NCBI RefSeq assembly: GCF_001807485.1
Contig: NZ_KV789186.1
Location: forward strand, 1-64,000
Direction of reading: 5' to 3'
DNA length: 64,000 nt
Origin: Corynebacterium sp. HMSC08A12
GTDB lineage: Bacteria; Actinomycetota; Actinomycetes; Mycobacteriales; Mycobacteriaceae
Within the stretch, counting starts at the first letter, position 1. Each line of letters opens with the position of its first letter. The notes under the pieces were generated by a model. That model ran no database searches. It worked only from the letters and a program-made list of their open reading frames with translations, and was not told the DNA's origin. Positions 45,797 through 53,865 of this stretch are shown one piece after another. A program made the translations under genes and the position numbers.

Positions 45797-46920
45797 CTCA
45801 GCGCGGCCACCGGCACGCTCAGCACGAAGGTTGCCACCAGCACCAGGGCGGTGTGCCCGCTGAACAGCGGCACGCCCAGCAGCGGAAACACCAGCGATAG
45901 CAGCGACATGTGCCACAGGAAGATCGCATACGACCAGCGGCCCAGCGCCTGCATCGGCGCCGACTCCAGGAACTTCGACCGTGGCGCCAGCGTGTAAGGA
46001 ACGATCAGCGCGGCGGCGAACACCAGGCCGTAAAGCGTTCGGCGGGCAAACTCCGCCGGCGCCGCGTGCGTCAGGCCCTCCGGTCCGTCCGAGGCCGCGA
46101 CCGCCAGCGCGCCGATGGCCAGCAACCAGAACACCCAGCGAAACTTCGCTACGAATCGCACCTCCGGCAGCTGGTACCGGGCGTCTATACCCTCGGCCCC
46201 ATCCTTACCCGTGCGCGCGTAGGCACGATCCTGCACGATAGACTCCAGCTCCGCGCCGAGCAGCCCCACCCCGAACCACGCGATAAACGCAGGTGGCATG
46301 ATGTGCGGGTTCAATCCACCCGGCGCCGGCGGCTCGGCGAACGCGGGAATGAAGGCCCAGCCGAAGCTCGCCGCCGCCACTACGACGATCCACACGATGC
46401 GCCATTTTCTTTCTCGACGCCCCCACGCCACCGCAATCACAGGCAGCACCAGGTAGAAAGCCATCTCTACGCACAAGCTCCACAAGTGGGTCAGCCCGCC
46501 GATCAGCCCGCCGTCGACGTAGATCTGCACCATGATCACGTTCGAGATCATCTGCCACACCGTCGGCGAGCCCGCAACCGGGAAGAACAGCAGCACAACC
46601 GCGACGGTGACCAGGTAGGCCGGGAAGATGCGCCCCAGGCGCTTCACGTAGTAACCCGCCAAGGTCAGCAGATTGTCCTGCGAGGTCGATACCGCAAAGT
46701 CCGCGCGGTGGCGGCGCCACAGCAGAAACCCGGAGAGGGCGAAGAACACGGGCACGAAGAAGTCCGTGCGCGCCATCATGCGGTTCAGCAGGTTCCCCGT
46801 ATCCGCGCCGGTTTGGAACGCAACGTGCGTAATGATGATGCCGGAGCAGGCAATCGCGCGGAGGCCTTCCAGTGCAGGTAGGAAGGGCGCGGGGCGGGCG
46901 GAGGGAATCTTCGAGCTCAT
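45661..46920 (-). CDS. Acyltransferase family 3 membrane protein (OafA-like)
   Basis: Likely O-acylates a cell-surface carbohydrate. 419 residues with about ten membrane helices; PALEGLRAIACSGIIITHV near residue 15 carries the conserved Arg and His, and FFVPVFFALSGFLLWRR follows. The acyltransferase core ends near VEEPARR; the last 45 residues are a Ser/Thr/Ala tail whose codons overlap the end of aftD on the other strand. The neighbourhood points to envelope glycan modification; the substrate is unknown. A motif copy lies at 46405-46426. Confidence 0.85.
   Translation of the reverse strand: MSSKIPSARPAPFLPALEGLRAIACSGIIITHVAFQTGADTGNLLNRMMARTDFFVPVFFALSGFLLWRRHRADFAVSTSQDNLLTLAGYYVKRLGRIFPAYLVTVAVVLLFFPVAGSPTVWQMISNVIMVQIYVDGGLIGGLTHLWSLCVEMAFYLVLPVIAVAWGRRERKWRIVWIVVVAAASFGWAFIPAFAEPPAPGGLNPHIMPPAFIAWFGVGLLGAELESIVQDRAYARTGKDGAEGIDARYQLPEVRFVAKFRWVFWLLAIGALAVAASDGPEGLTHAAPAEFARRTLYGLVFAAALIVPYTLAPRSKFLESAPMQALGRWSYAIFLWHMSLLSLVFPLLGVPLFSGHTALVLVATFVLSVPVAALSYSLVEEPARRSINSWWRSVRDAKTETTTASSTTASAPFTTNPPA
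46405..46426 (-). repeat. Copy of recurrent GGGGGCGTCA-type motif (intragenic)
   Basis: Minus strand reads GTGGGGGCGTCGAGAAAGAA, inside the acyltransferase gene (encodes part of a basic WGRRER loop). Confidence 0.4.
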
Positions 46921-47091
46921 CGGGATCAGCTTAACCGACCGGCATGCGAAAACACCCCCGAAGACTTTTCTAGAGAAATATTTTAAATCTGCGAAGTATC
47001 TAGTTTTGATTGGCTAAAGTATTGGAAGCTTTACAGGCTAACTACAGTCACCGGATAGATATAGACAGATAGAGTCAGGAAACCCCATCCT

Positions 47092-48363
47092 ATGAAGAGA
47101 ATCCTCTCCTCCGTAGCGATCGTGCTCGGTGTAGCCATGCTGGTCTTTGCCATCGCACTGCCCACCTATGTCGTCCCGAAGGGCAAGGTGCTGCCGCTGG
47201 ACCTCGTATCCACCACCATCACCCCGAAGACCCCCGGCAACCTGCTGGACTCGGGTGCGCTTGCTGCCGGCAAGCCGGTGGGCAACAACAAGGACAAGCC
47301 CGAGTGTAAGGGCGACAACCCGCAGGTGAGCTGCTTCATCAACAAGGACTTGGAGATGCAGTCCCAGCGCTTCACCACCGCCCAGGAGCCTTCGGACAAA
47401 GAGGTCGTGACCCTCGAGTCCGGCCAGACCCTGTTCCGCACGGACCGGGAAGAGCCGAAGAACCTGATCCGCGCGTCGATCGACCACATCACCCTGGATC
47501 GCAAGACCCAGATGCCCGTGCCGGAGCCGACGTCCTCGATCGAGCTGAACGCACCGGCCCTGGATGCAGCTGCCAACGAGGGTAAGGACGAAGAGGTCGA
47601 GGCCTCCGTCGCACCGTTCACCCGCACCGGCATCACCTACCAGTTCCCGATGGGCACGGACCGCAAGTCCTACGACTACTTCGACATGCAGATCCTGAAG
47701 ACCCAGCCGATCGACTACGTCGGTGAGGAAGAGCAGGACGGCGAGAAGGTCTACCGCTTCGAGCAGACCGTTCCCCCGACCGAGCTGTACCCGGCTCTGC
47801 GCGAGCGCCTGGAGGCCGACGGCGAGCTGTCCAAGGGCGACAAGGGTACCCTGGCCGCGCTGCGTCTGAAGTTCCCGGCGAAGGTCTGGGGCATCGACCC
47901 GGACGACATCAAGAACAAGGGCGACGAGAAGGCCGAGGAGAAGAAGGAAGACGAGAACGGCGAGGAGGGCGAAGACGGCGAGAAGGAAGAGGACCTCGGC
48001 CCCGAGGTTGAGCTGTCCCGCTACTACACCGTCCACCGCGTGCTGCGCGTGCAGCCGGATACCGGCGTGATCGTCAACGGCTCCGAGGAAGTCTTCCAGT
48101 ACTACGCGCAGGACGACGAAGAGGCGCAGGAGATCTTCGAGAACAAGGAAGAGGAGATCAACAACCCGACCCGTACCGCCGTGTACTTCCCGGGCGCGTG
48201 GGATGACGAGTCCCGCGACGGCCAGATGAAGAAGGCCACCGACGGTCTGCAGAAGATCAAGCTGATGGGCACCATCCTGCCGTGGATCCTGGGCGTGGTT
48301 GGCTTGATCCTGCTGGTAGTCGGTTGGATCGCTCACCGCTCCGCTCGCCTGGCAGCTAAATAA
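47092..48363 (+). CDS. DUF3068 protein of the lipomannan/lipoarabinomannan locus
   Basis: 423 residues: N-terminal membrane helix (about 5-27), a large extracytoplasmic domain with an acidic Glu/Lys-rich insertion (about 280-305), and a C-terminal helix (about 392-415). DUF3068 homologues NCgl2760 (C. glutamicum) and MSMEG_0317 have, to my knowledge, been reported as needed for lipomannan maturation and lipoarabinomannan synthesis. The flanking aftD, glycosyltransferase and methyltransferase fit that. The DUF also appears in databases as PorA-family, but this is not the small PorA porin. Confidence 0.85.
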   Translation: MKRILSSVAIVLGVAMLVFAIALPTYVVPKGKVLPLDLVSTTITPKTPGNLLDSGALAAGKPVGNNKDKPECKGDNPQVSCFINKDLEMQSQRFTTAQEPSDKEVVTLESGQTLFRTDREEPKNLIRASIDHITLDRKTQMPVPEPTSSIELNAPALDAAANEGKDEEVEASVAPFTRTGITYQFPMGTDRKSYDYFDMQILKTQPIDYVGEEEQDGEKVYRFEQTVPPTELYPALRERLEADGELSKGDKGTLAALRLKFPAKVWGIDPDDIKNKGDEKAEEKKEDENGEEGEDGEKEEDLGPEVELSRYYTVHRVLRVQPDTGVIVNGSEEVFQYYAQDDEEAQEIFENKEEEINNPTRTAVYFPGAWDDESRDGQMKKATDGLQKIKLMGTILPWILGVVGLILLVVGWIAHRSARLAAK

Positions 48364-48403
48364 TTCCCGCAATTATTTCCGCTGAACCACTAGACTATTG
48401 GCT

Positions 48404-50224
48404 GTGAAGCCGCAGCCCCCGAAGACCACCGCCAAGCGCGATCGCCGGATCGCGCTGGGGTGGTCTTTCCTTGTCTCTGTCGTCACTTTGTGGCCGTTCT
48501 GGCTGGGTCTGCGCCCGGATTCCTCGAAGGCGTTTCTGCTGCGGGACATGTTCGTGCCCGATTCCCTGCCAGAGAATTCCAACAACCTGGGCATCAACGA
48601 CGGTGCCCCGCGCGCCCTGCCGCAGGATGCGGTGCTGACACTCTTCTCCCCCACCGTCCCCGCTACGCTCCTGGCCAGCGTGCTCGTGCTGGTCTCCTGC
48701 CTGATGGGCTGCTACTTCGCCGCCGCGATGGTGCGGGATATGGCGGGCGGGCGGCTTTCCGCGCAGCTGGTTGCGGCTTTGTTTGTGGTGTGGAATCCGT
48801 TCGTCATCGAGCGTTTTCTGCAGGGCCAGTGGACCGTCGCAACCGCGGGGATGCTGCTGCCTGCGGTCGCTTTTCTGGCCGCCGCGCGCTCCCACGGTCT
48901 GTTGTATGTGGCGATCTGTTTGTGTGGCTTTGTGCCGACAGGTCTGATCCTGGCGCTGATCACGGCGCTGGTGTTCGCACCTTCGCACGGGGAGCGTCTG
49001 CGCAGCCTCGTTGCCAGCATCATCGCCGCGTTGCCGTGGTTGCTGCCGGCGATCTGGGTTTCTAACCCTTCGCAGACCCGCTCCGATGCCCTGTCCGCGG
49101 CTTTGTTTTCTGCCCGCGGCGAGACCTTCTTAGGCCCGCTTGCCTCCACGATGGGGCTTTCGGGGATTTGGAATGCCGAAGCCACCCCGCCGTCGCGCAC
49201 CCTGTTTTCAGTGCTCGTGAGCGCGGCCCTGTGCGTGGTGCTGATGCTCGGCTTCAAGGAGCTGTGGCGCGTCTATCGCGGCGTTGCGGTGCTGACTGTC
49301 CTTGCCTTAGTGACGCCCCCTCTGCTGGCCACCGGCTGGGGCGTGGACTTAATGGGCCTTGCAATTAGCCACGTGCCCGGCGCGGGCATGTTCCGCGATA
49401 CCACGAAGTTCGTCTGTCTGGCGATTCCGGGATTTGTGCTGCTGATAGCCGTGGCGGTGGAGCGGATGGACCCGCGCCGCCGCGCTGGGGACGTCCGAGA
49501 GACCCCGGCTAAGGCGGACAGTTCCAGCCGTTCGCGGTGGGCGCCGCGTGCCGCGGCGGCCGGCCTGGCTGTGGCGTGCGTGCTGACTGTCCCCGCGTAC
49601 CCGGCGGATATGGCGCCGCTGAAGCGGGTGCAGATCTCGGAGACGTGGAGCCAGATGTTCACCATCATCTCCGGCGCTCCGAACGGCAAGATTGTGCTGC
49701 TCCCGCCGGGCAACTACCGCACCCGCGGCGACCGGCCGCACGTGGATCCGGGGCTGAAGTTGCTGCCGGGTTCACCGATGGATCCTGGGTTCCTGATCGT
49801 CGATGGCCAGGTGGTGGATGGCAACCCGGCCAGCATGGGGATCCTGTCGGACCTGATGAACGGCAAGAACACCCTCAAACGCAATGGCGTGAGTTGGGTG
49901 CTGGTGGACTGGTATTCCATCACCGACGGCGCCGCGATGACCAAGGCGCTGCAGGTGCTGAACTCCAAGGGCATCCGGCGCGTACTCAGCTCAGATAACT
50001 ACGACCTCTACCGGGTGCAGAGCCCCACCCTGCCGCGCTCGCCGGTCCAGGATCGCGCGCCGCTGTTCGTGGGCATGACGTTCTACTGGATGCTCATGAT
50101 GTGGGGCATGTGCGTGTGGCTGTGGCGTGTCACCCGCCAGCTGCAGATGAACGGCCGCAGCCGGCCGCTGCCTGACAAGGCTGACAAGGCTGGCAAGGCC
50201 GACGGCGCTAACAGCGCTGACTAG
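48404..50224 (+). CDS. Polytopic membrane protein of the envelope glycan locus
   Basis: 606 residues with about ten membrane helices (15-365), then an extracellular domain (about 395-550) and a final helix (about 560-580). The overall shape is that of a GT-C-like protein, and it follows DUF3068 by 40 nt as in the mycobacterial locus. The GTG at 48404 is preferred: TAGACT 7 nt upstream could be a -10 of a leaderless transcript; TTG at 48398 is the alternative. Catalytic residues cannot be named. Its end overlaps the convergent GT4 gene by 4 nt. Confidence 0.8.
   Translation: MKPQPPKTTAKRDRRIALGWSFLVSVVTLWPFWLGLRPDSSKAFLLRDMFVPDSLPENSNNLGINDGAPRALPQDAVLTLFSPTVPATLLASVLVLVSCLMGCYFAAAMVRDMAGGRLSAQLVAALFVVWNPFVIERFLQGQWTVATAGMLLPAVAFLAAARSHGLLYVAICLCGFVPTGLILALITALVFAPSHGERLRSLVASIIAALPWLLPAIWVSNPSQTRSDALSAALFSARGETFLGPLASTMGLSGIWNAEATPPSRTLFSVLVSAALCVVLMLGFKELWRVYRGVAVLTVLALVTPPLLATGWGVDLMGLAISHVPGAGMFRDTTKFVCLAIPGFVLLIAVAVERMDPRRRAGDVRETPAKADSSSRSRWAPRAAAAGLAVACVLTVPAYPADMAPLKRVQISETWSQMFTIISGAPNGKIVLLPPGNYRTRGDRPHVDPGLKLLPGSPMDPGFLIVDGQVVDGNPASMGILSDLMNGKNTLKRNGVSWVLVDWYSITDGAAMTKALQVLNSKGIRRVLSSDNYDLYRVQSPTLPRSPVQDRAPLFVGMTFYWMLMMWGMCVWLWRVTRQLQMNGRSRPLPDKADKAGKADGANSAD
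49306..49322 (-). repeat. Copy of recurrent GGGGGCGTCA-type motif (intragenic)
   Basis: Minus strand reads GAGGGGGCGTCACTAAG inside the 48404 gene; the coding strand uses the rare codon TTA (ALVTPP). Confidence 0.45.
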
Positions 50225-51381
50225 CGACCGCGCGCGACCTCCTGGCGCAGCAGCTTCTCCCATGCCGCGCCGGTGGCGTCCCAGGAGAACTCCTCGGCCC
50301 GGCGCTTCGCGGCCCGGCCCATCTCCCGGCGCTTCTCCGGGTTATCCAGCAGGTATTCGACCGCGTTCATCAGCCCGCCGGGGGAAGAACACAGCAGCCC
50401 GGTCTCCCCGTCGATGACGGAATCGCGCAGCCCGGCGGAGGACTCATAGCCGACCGTCGGCACCCCGTGCTGTCCCGCCTCTATCACGGCCAGACCCCAG
50501 CCCTCCTTGCGCGAGGGCATCACGTGCACAGAGGCGCGGTTGAGGATGCGGTGCTTCAGTTCCTCGGACACGAAGCCGTGGAACACCACCAGCGGCTCAA
50601 TCCCCAGCTCGCGGGCGTAATCCCGCAGGCGATCGGCCCACCATCCGTCGCCGATAACATCCAGGCGCACGTTCGGGTGGGTGCGCGCCACGGCGGCCAG
50701 CGCGTCCAGCGCGTGCTCGATCTGCTTGTGGGGGACCAGCCGGGACAGCGCCACTAGGTGAATCGTCTGCTCCTCGCTGGCGTTGTCGGAGTTGGGGCTG
50801 GGGGCGTCCGGAATCAAAGAAGGAGCGACCGGATCAATGCCGTTACGAATGATCTCGATGTTGCCGCGCGGCACGCCAAGCTCCACCAGCTCCTCGGCGG
50901 AGGGGGCGGAGACGGTGACCCAGCGGCGGCGCCGGTGGATCCACGGCGAGATGGTGGATTCGATCAGCCAGCCGATGCGGGAGAGGATCGGGCCGGCGAC
51001 GGACCACTGTTCGCGGTGGCAGTGATGCGTCAGAACAACCGTGGGCGCGCCGCTGACCACGGAGGCGAAGAAGGGCACGCCGTTTTGCGTATCCACCACA
51101 ACGTCCGGGCGGCCAATATCCGCCAGGGACCCACGCCCCCGGCGGGCGGCCAGGATCGCGGCCAGCGCACGCGGGTAGACCGTCAGGTTGCCGCCGCCAC
51201 GAGAGAAACGGAAATTGCGGCCGACCTGCTGCGATCGTGTGGAGCCGGGATAGTGGGCAGTGCGGAACACCACCTGGTGGCCCTGGTTGGCCAGGTACTC
51301 CCCCACGCGCTCCAAGTAACGTTCGCTGCCGCCACCTTCGGGGTGGTTTGTGTCGCGCCAGCAGAGAAGCAGTACTTTCAT
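50221..51381 (-). CDS. Glycosyltransferase family 4 protein
   Basis: GT-B retaining glycosyltransferase, probably a mannosyl- or glucosyltransferase of the envelope. 386 residues: N-terminal GGGSERYLERVGEYLANQGH acceptor domain, C-terminal donor domain with VALSRLVPHKQIEHALDAL and the EX7E motif in EGWGLAVIE near residue 290. The ATG at 51381 is used; a GTG 3 codons upstream is possible. Divergent from the methyltransferase gene, 103 nt apart. Confidence 0.9.
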   Translation of the reverse strand: MKVLLLCWRDTNHPEGGGSERYLERVGEYLANQGHQVVFRTAHYPGSTRSQQVGRNFRFSRGGGNLTVYPRALAAILAARRGRGSLADIGRPDVVVDTQNGVPFFASVVSGAPTVVLTHHCHREQWSVAGPILSRIGWLIESTISPWIHRRRRWVTVSAPSAEELVELGVPRGNIEIIRNGIDPVAPSLIPDAPSPNSDNASEEQTIHLVALSRLVPHKQIEHALDALAAVARTHPNVRLDVIGDGWWADRLRDYARELGIEPLVVFHGFVSEELKHRILNRASVHVMPSRKEGWGLAVIEAGQHGVPTVGYESSAGLRDSVIDGETGLLCSSPGGLMNAVEYLLDNPEKRREMGRAAKRRAEEFSWDATGAAWEKLLRQEVARGR

Positions 51382-51484
51382 GATGGACACTATGTTAGTC
51401 GCCACCGCCTGCGACTTTGCAGGGTTTGGTGAATCTGCGGAAAGACTGCAGAAAGTCAGTACAACCTGAAAAGATAGACACTCG

Positions 51485-52309
51485 ATGAGCCCGAACACCC
51501 CCCCCGCCCGCCAGCGCCAGACGCTGAGCGTTTTCCGCCGCCGCGCTACCCTGCGCCGCTCCTTCGGCCTGCTGAGCGACTTCAAATACGAGCAGACCCG
51601 CCCCGACATCTTCTACGGCCACCTGGCCGAGGACACCGTCGGGCTGATACGCGACATTTACGCGGGCGTGCGTGGTGCTGGGCAGGGGCCAGACCAGAGC
51701 GAGCCCCTACGCAACACGAAGATCCTGGACGTCGGCGGCGGCCCGGGTTACTTCGGCGTGGCCTTCGACAAGGCCGGCGCGGACTACTACACCTGCGAAC
51801 CCGACGTCGGCGAGATGGCCGCCGCGGGCATCAAGCTGCAGACCTCGGTGCGGGGTTCGGGGCTGGACCTACCTTTTCTTAGTGACGCCTTCGACATCAC
51901 CTACTCTTCCAATGTCGCCGAGCACGTACCGGATCCGTGGCGGATGGCTGACGAGATGCTGCGGGTGACAAAGCCAGGCGGAGTGATGATCTACAGCTAC
52001 ACGGTGTGGCTGGGGCCATTCGGCGGGCACGAAACCGGGCTGTGGCAGCACTACGTGGGCGGGGAATTCGCCGCCCGGCGCTATGAGAAGAAGATGGGCA
52101 AGCCGCCGAAGAACCGCTGGGGCGAGAGCCTGTTCAACGTCTCCGCAGCCGAAGGCCTGGAGTACGCGCGCAAGGTGCACGGCGAAAGTGCCGAGTTGGT
52201 GGCCGCGTTCCCGCGCTATCACCCCTGGTGGGCCTGGTGGATGGTGCGCGTGCCGGGGCTCCGCGAGTTCGCGGTTTCCAACCTGGTGCTGGTGTTTCAG
52301 AAGCGCTAG
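51485..52309 (+). CDS. SAM-dependent methyltransferase (class I)
   Basis: 274-residue methyltransferase. Motif I ILDVGGGPGYFGVAF near residue 83 binds AdoMet, followed by YTCEPD (motif II), a post-I SNVAEHVPDPWRMADEMLRVTKPGG block typical of the UbiE/Methyltransf_11 group, and no membrane segment. Placed within the lipoglycan cluster, so a sugar or lipid envelope substrate is plausible. A copy of the GGGGGCGTCA-type motif lies at 51874-51889. A weak C5/G5 hairpin (52315-52332) follows the stop. Confidence 0.88.
   Translation: MSPNTPPARQRQTLSVFRRRATLRRSFGLLSDFKYEQTRPDIFYGHLAEDTVGLIRDIYAGVRGAGQGPDQSEPLRNTKILDVGGGPGYFGVAFDKAGADYYTCEPDVGEMAAAGIKLQTSVRGSGLDLPFLSDAFDITYSSNVAEHVPDPWRMADEMLRVTKPGGVMIYSYTVWLGPFGGHETGLWQHYVGGEFAARRYEKKMGKPPKNRWGESLFNVSAAEGLEYARKVHGESAELVAAFPRYHPWWAWWMVRVPGLREFAVSNLVLVFQKR
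51874..51889 (-). repeat. Copy of recurrent GGGGGCGTCA-type motif (intragenic)
   Basis: Minus strand reads GGCGTCACTAAGAAAA inside the methyltransferase gene (encodes FLSDA with a TTA codon). Confidence 0.45.
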
Positions 52310-52314
52310 GACTA

Positions 52315-52340
52315 CCCCCAATTCAGCGGGGGCACCTTCT
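52315..52340 (+). terminator. Weak terminator after the methyltransferase gene
   Basis: CCCCC (52315-52319) pairs with GGGGG (52328-52332) 6 nt after the stop, followed by a T-poor tail (caccttct). Confidence 0.4.
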
Positions 52341-52391
52341 AGGGGCAGAAAAAGACATAAGACTACAACTATTTCCCCGAAGAACGGGTAA

Positions 52392-52407
52392 TGTGGCGTG
52401 AGACACA
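52392..52407. promoter_or_regulatory. Weak GlxR-like site upstream of fadA
   Basis: TGTGGCGTGAGACACA keeps TGTG-N8-CACA but differs from the GlxR consensus at two core positions. Confidence 0.25.
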
Positions 52408-52434
52408 AGTTTAGTGTTGCGACCTGCTAGGTCA

Positions 52435-52501
52435 CTGGATTCATGAGCCGCTGGATTCATGAACCACTGCCCTAGCCGATCACTGCACGAACGGATCACT
52501 G
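52435..52501. repeat. Two sets of 16-bp direct repeats upstream of fadA
   Basis: CTGGATTCATGA starts at 52435 and 52451; GATCACTG starts at 52478 and 52494. Both pairs are spaced exactly 16 bp. They lie 28-94 nt before the fadA ATG and could bind a fatty-acid-responsive regulator. Confidence 0.55.
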
Positions 52502-52528
52502 TCGAGAACGATAGGAAATAGGACTGAC

Positions 52529-53758
52529 ATGACCAGTAACACTGGCGCCCCTGAGGCATTCATTTACGACGCCGTCCGCACCCCCCGTGGAAAGGGCAAG
52601 CCGGGCGGTTCCCTGCACACCGCAAAGCCCGTTGACCTGCTCTCCGGCCTGATCGAGGCAATCATCGAGCGCAACCCGGGCATCGACCCCAACCGCATCA
52701 GCGACGTCATCGCTGGCTGTGTCACCCCCGTCGGCGACCAGGGCATGGACATCGCCCGCACCGCCGCCCTGAACGCCGGCCTGCCGTACACCGCCACCGG
52801 CCTACAGGTGAACCGCTACTGCGCTTCCGGCCTGACCGCCGTGAACCTGGGCGCACAGAAGATCCGCTCCGGCTGGGACGACCTGGTCTTCGTCGGCGGC
52901 GTGGAGTCCATGTCCCGCGTCCCGATGGGCTCCGACGGCGGCGCCCTGGCGATGGACCCGGCCTCCAACTTCTACAACGACTTCATCCCGCAGGGCATCT
53001 CCGCTGACATCATCGCCAGCCTGGACGGCCTGACCCGCGAGGACCTCGACGCTTTCGCTGCCCGCTCCCACGAGCGCGCATCCAAGGCATGGGAAGAGGG
53101 CCGCTTCGACCGCACCGTTGTGCCGGTGAAGGATCAGAACGGCATCACCCTGCTGGACCGCGACGAGACCATCCGCCCTGGCACCACCGTCGAGGGCCTG
53201 TCCGGCCTGAAGCCCGCCTTCGCCATGATCGGCGACCAGGGTGGCTTCGACGCTGTCGCGCAGACCAAGTACCCGCAGCTGGAGCGCATCAACCACCTGC
53301 ACCACGCCGGTAACTCCTCCGGCATTGTCGACGGCGCAGCCCTGCTGGCCATCGGCTCCGAGCAGGCCGGCAAGGACTTCGACCTGACCCCGCGCGCCCG
53401 CGTTGTCTCCGTCGCCACCTCCGGTGTGGAGCCGACCATCATGCTGACCGCCCCGGCTCCGGCCTCCCGCGCCGCCCTGGCCAAGGCTGGCCTGAAGCCC
53501 GAGGACATCGACATCTGGGAGATCAACGAGGCGTTCTCCTCCGTCGTCCTGCGTGCACAGCGCGAGCTGGACATCCCGGACGAGAAGCTGAACGTCTCCG
53601 GTGGCGCCATCGCCATGGGCCACCCGCTGGGTGCAACCGGCGCGATCATCACCGGTACCGCCGTCGACGAGCTGCACCGCACCGGCGGCCGCTACGCCCT
53701 GATCACCCTCTGTGTCGCAGCCGGCATGGGTGTGGCCACGATCATCGAGCGCGTCTAA
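52529..53758 (+). CDS. fadA: Acetyl-CoA acyltransferase (thiolase) FadA
   Basis: Last step of beta-oxidation, splitting 3-ketoacyl-CoA into acetyl-CoA and a shortened acyl-CoA. 409 residues with the nucleophile Cys98 in [12 protein letters not shown], the His of GHPLGATGA near residue 373 and the second Cys of LCVAAGMG near 400. AGGAAATAGGA precedes the ATG. fadB follows after 107 nt, forming the usual fadA-fadB multienzyme pair. Confidence 0.94.
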   Translation: MTSNTGAPEAFIYDAVRTPRGKGKPGGSLHTAKPVDLLSGLIEAIIERNPGIDPNRISDVIAGCVTPVGDQGMDIARTAALNAGLPYTATGLQVNRYCASGLTAVNLGAQKIRSGWDDLVFVGGVESMSRVPMGSDGGALAMDPASNFYNDFIPQGISADIIASLDGLTREDLDAFAARSHERASKAWEEGRFDRTVVPVKDQNGITLLDRDETIRPGTTVEGLSGLKPAFAMIGDQGGFDAVAQTKYPQLERINHLHHAGNSSGIVDGAALLAIGSEQAGKDFDLTPRARVVSVATSGVEPTIMLTAPAPASRAALAKAGLKPEDIDIWEINEAFSSVVLRAQRELDIPDEKLNVSGGAIAMGHPLGATGAIITGTAVDELHRTGGRYALITLCVAAGMGVATIIERV

Positions 53759-53830
53759 CCGACCTTCCCGCAGACCAAAACACAAGAAACACTCAATTTT
53801 CCTCTGACAACCTCCCGCGGACGCAAGCGT

Positions 53831-53850
53831 GAGGGCGTCAATAAATAAAA
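53831..53850 (+). repeat. Copy of recurrent GGGGGCGTCA-type motif upstream of fadB
   Basis: GAGGGCGTCAATAAATAAAA, 15-35 nt before the fadB ATG, just upstream of its AAGGAG site. Confidence 0.45.
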
Positions 53851-53865
53851 CAAGGAGCATCACAC

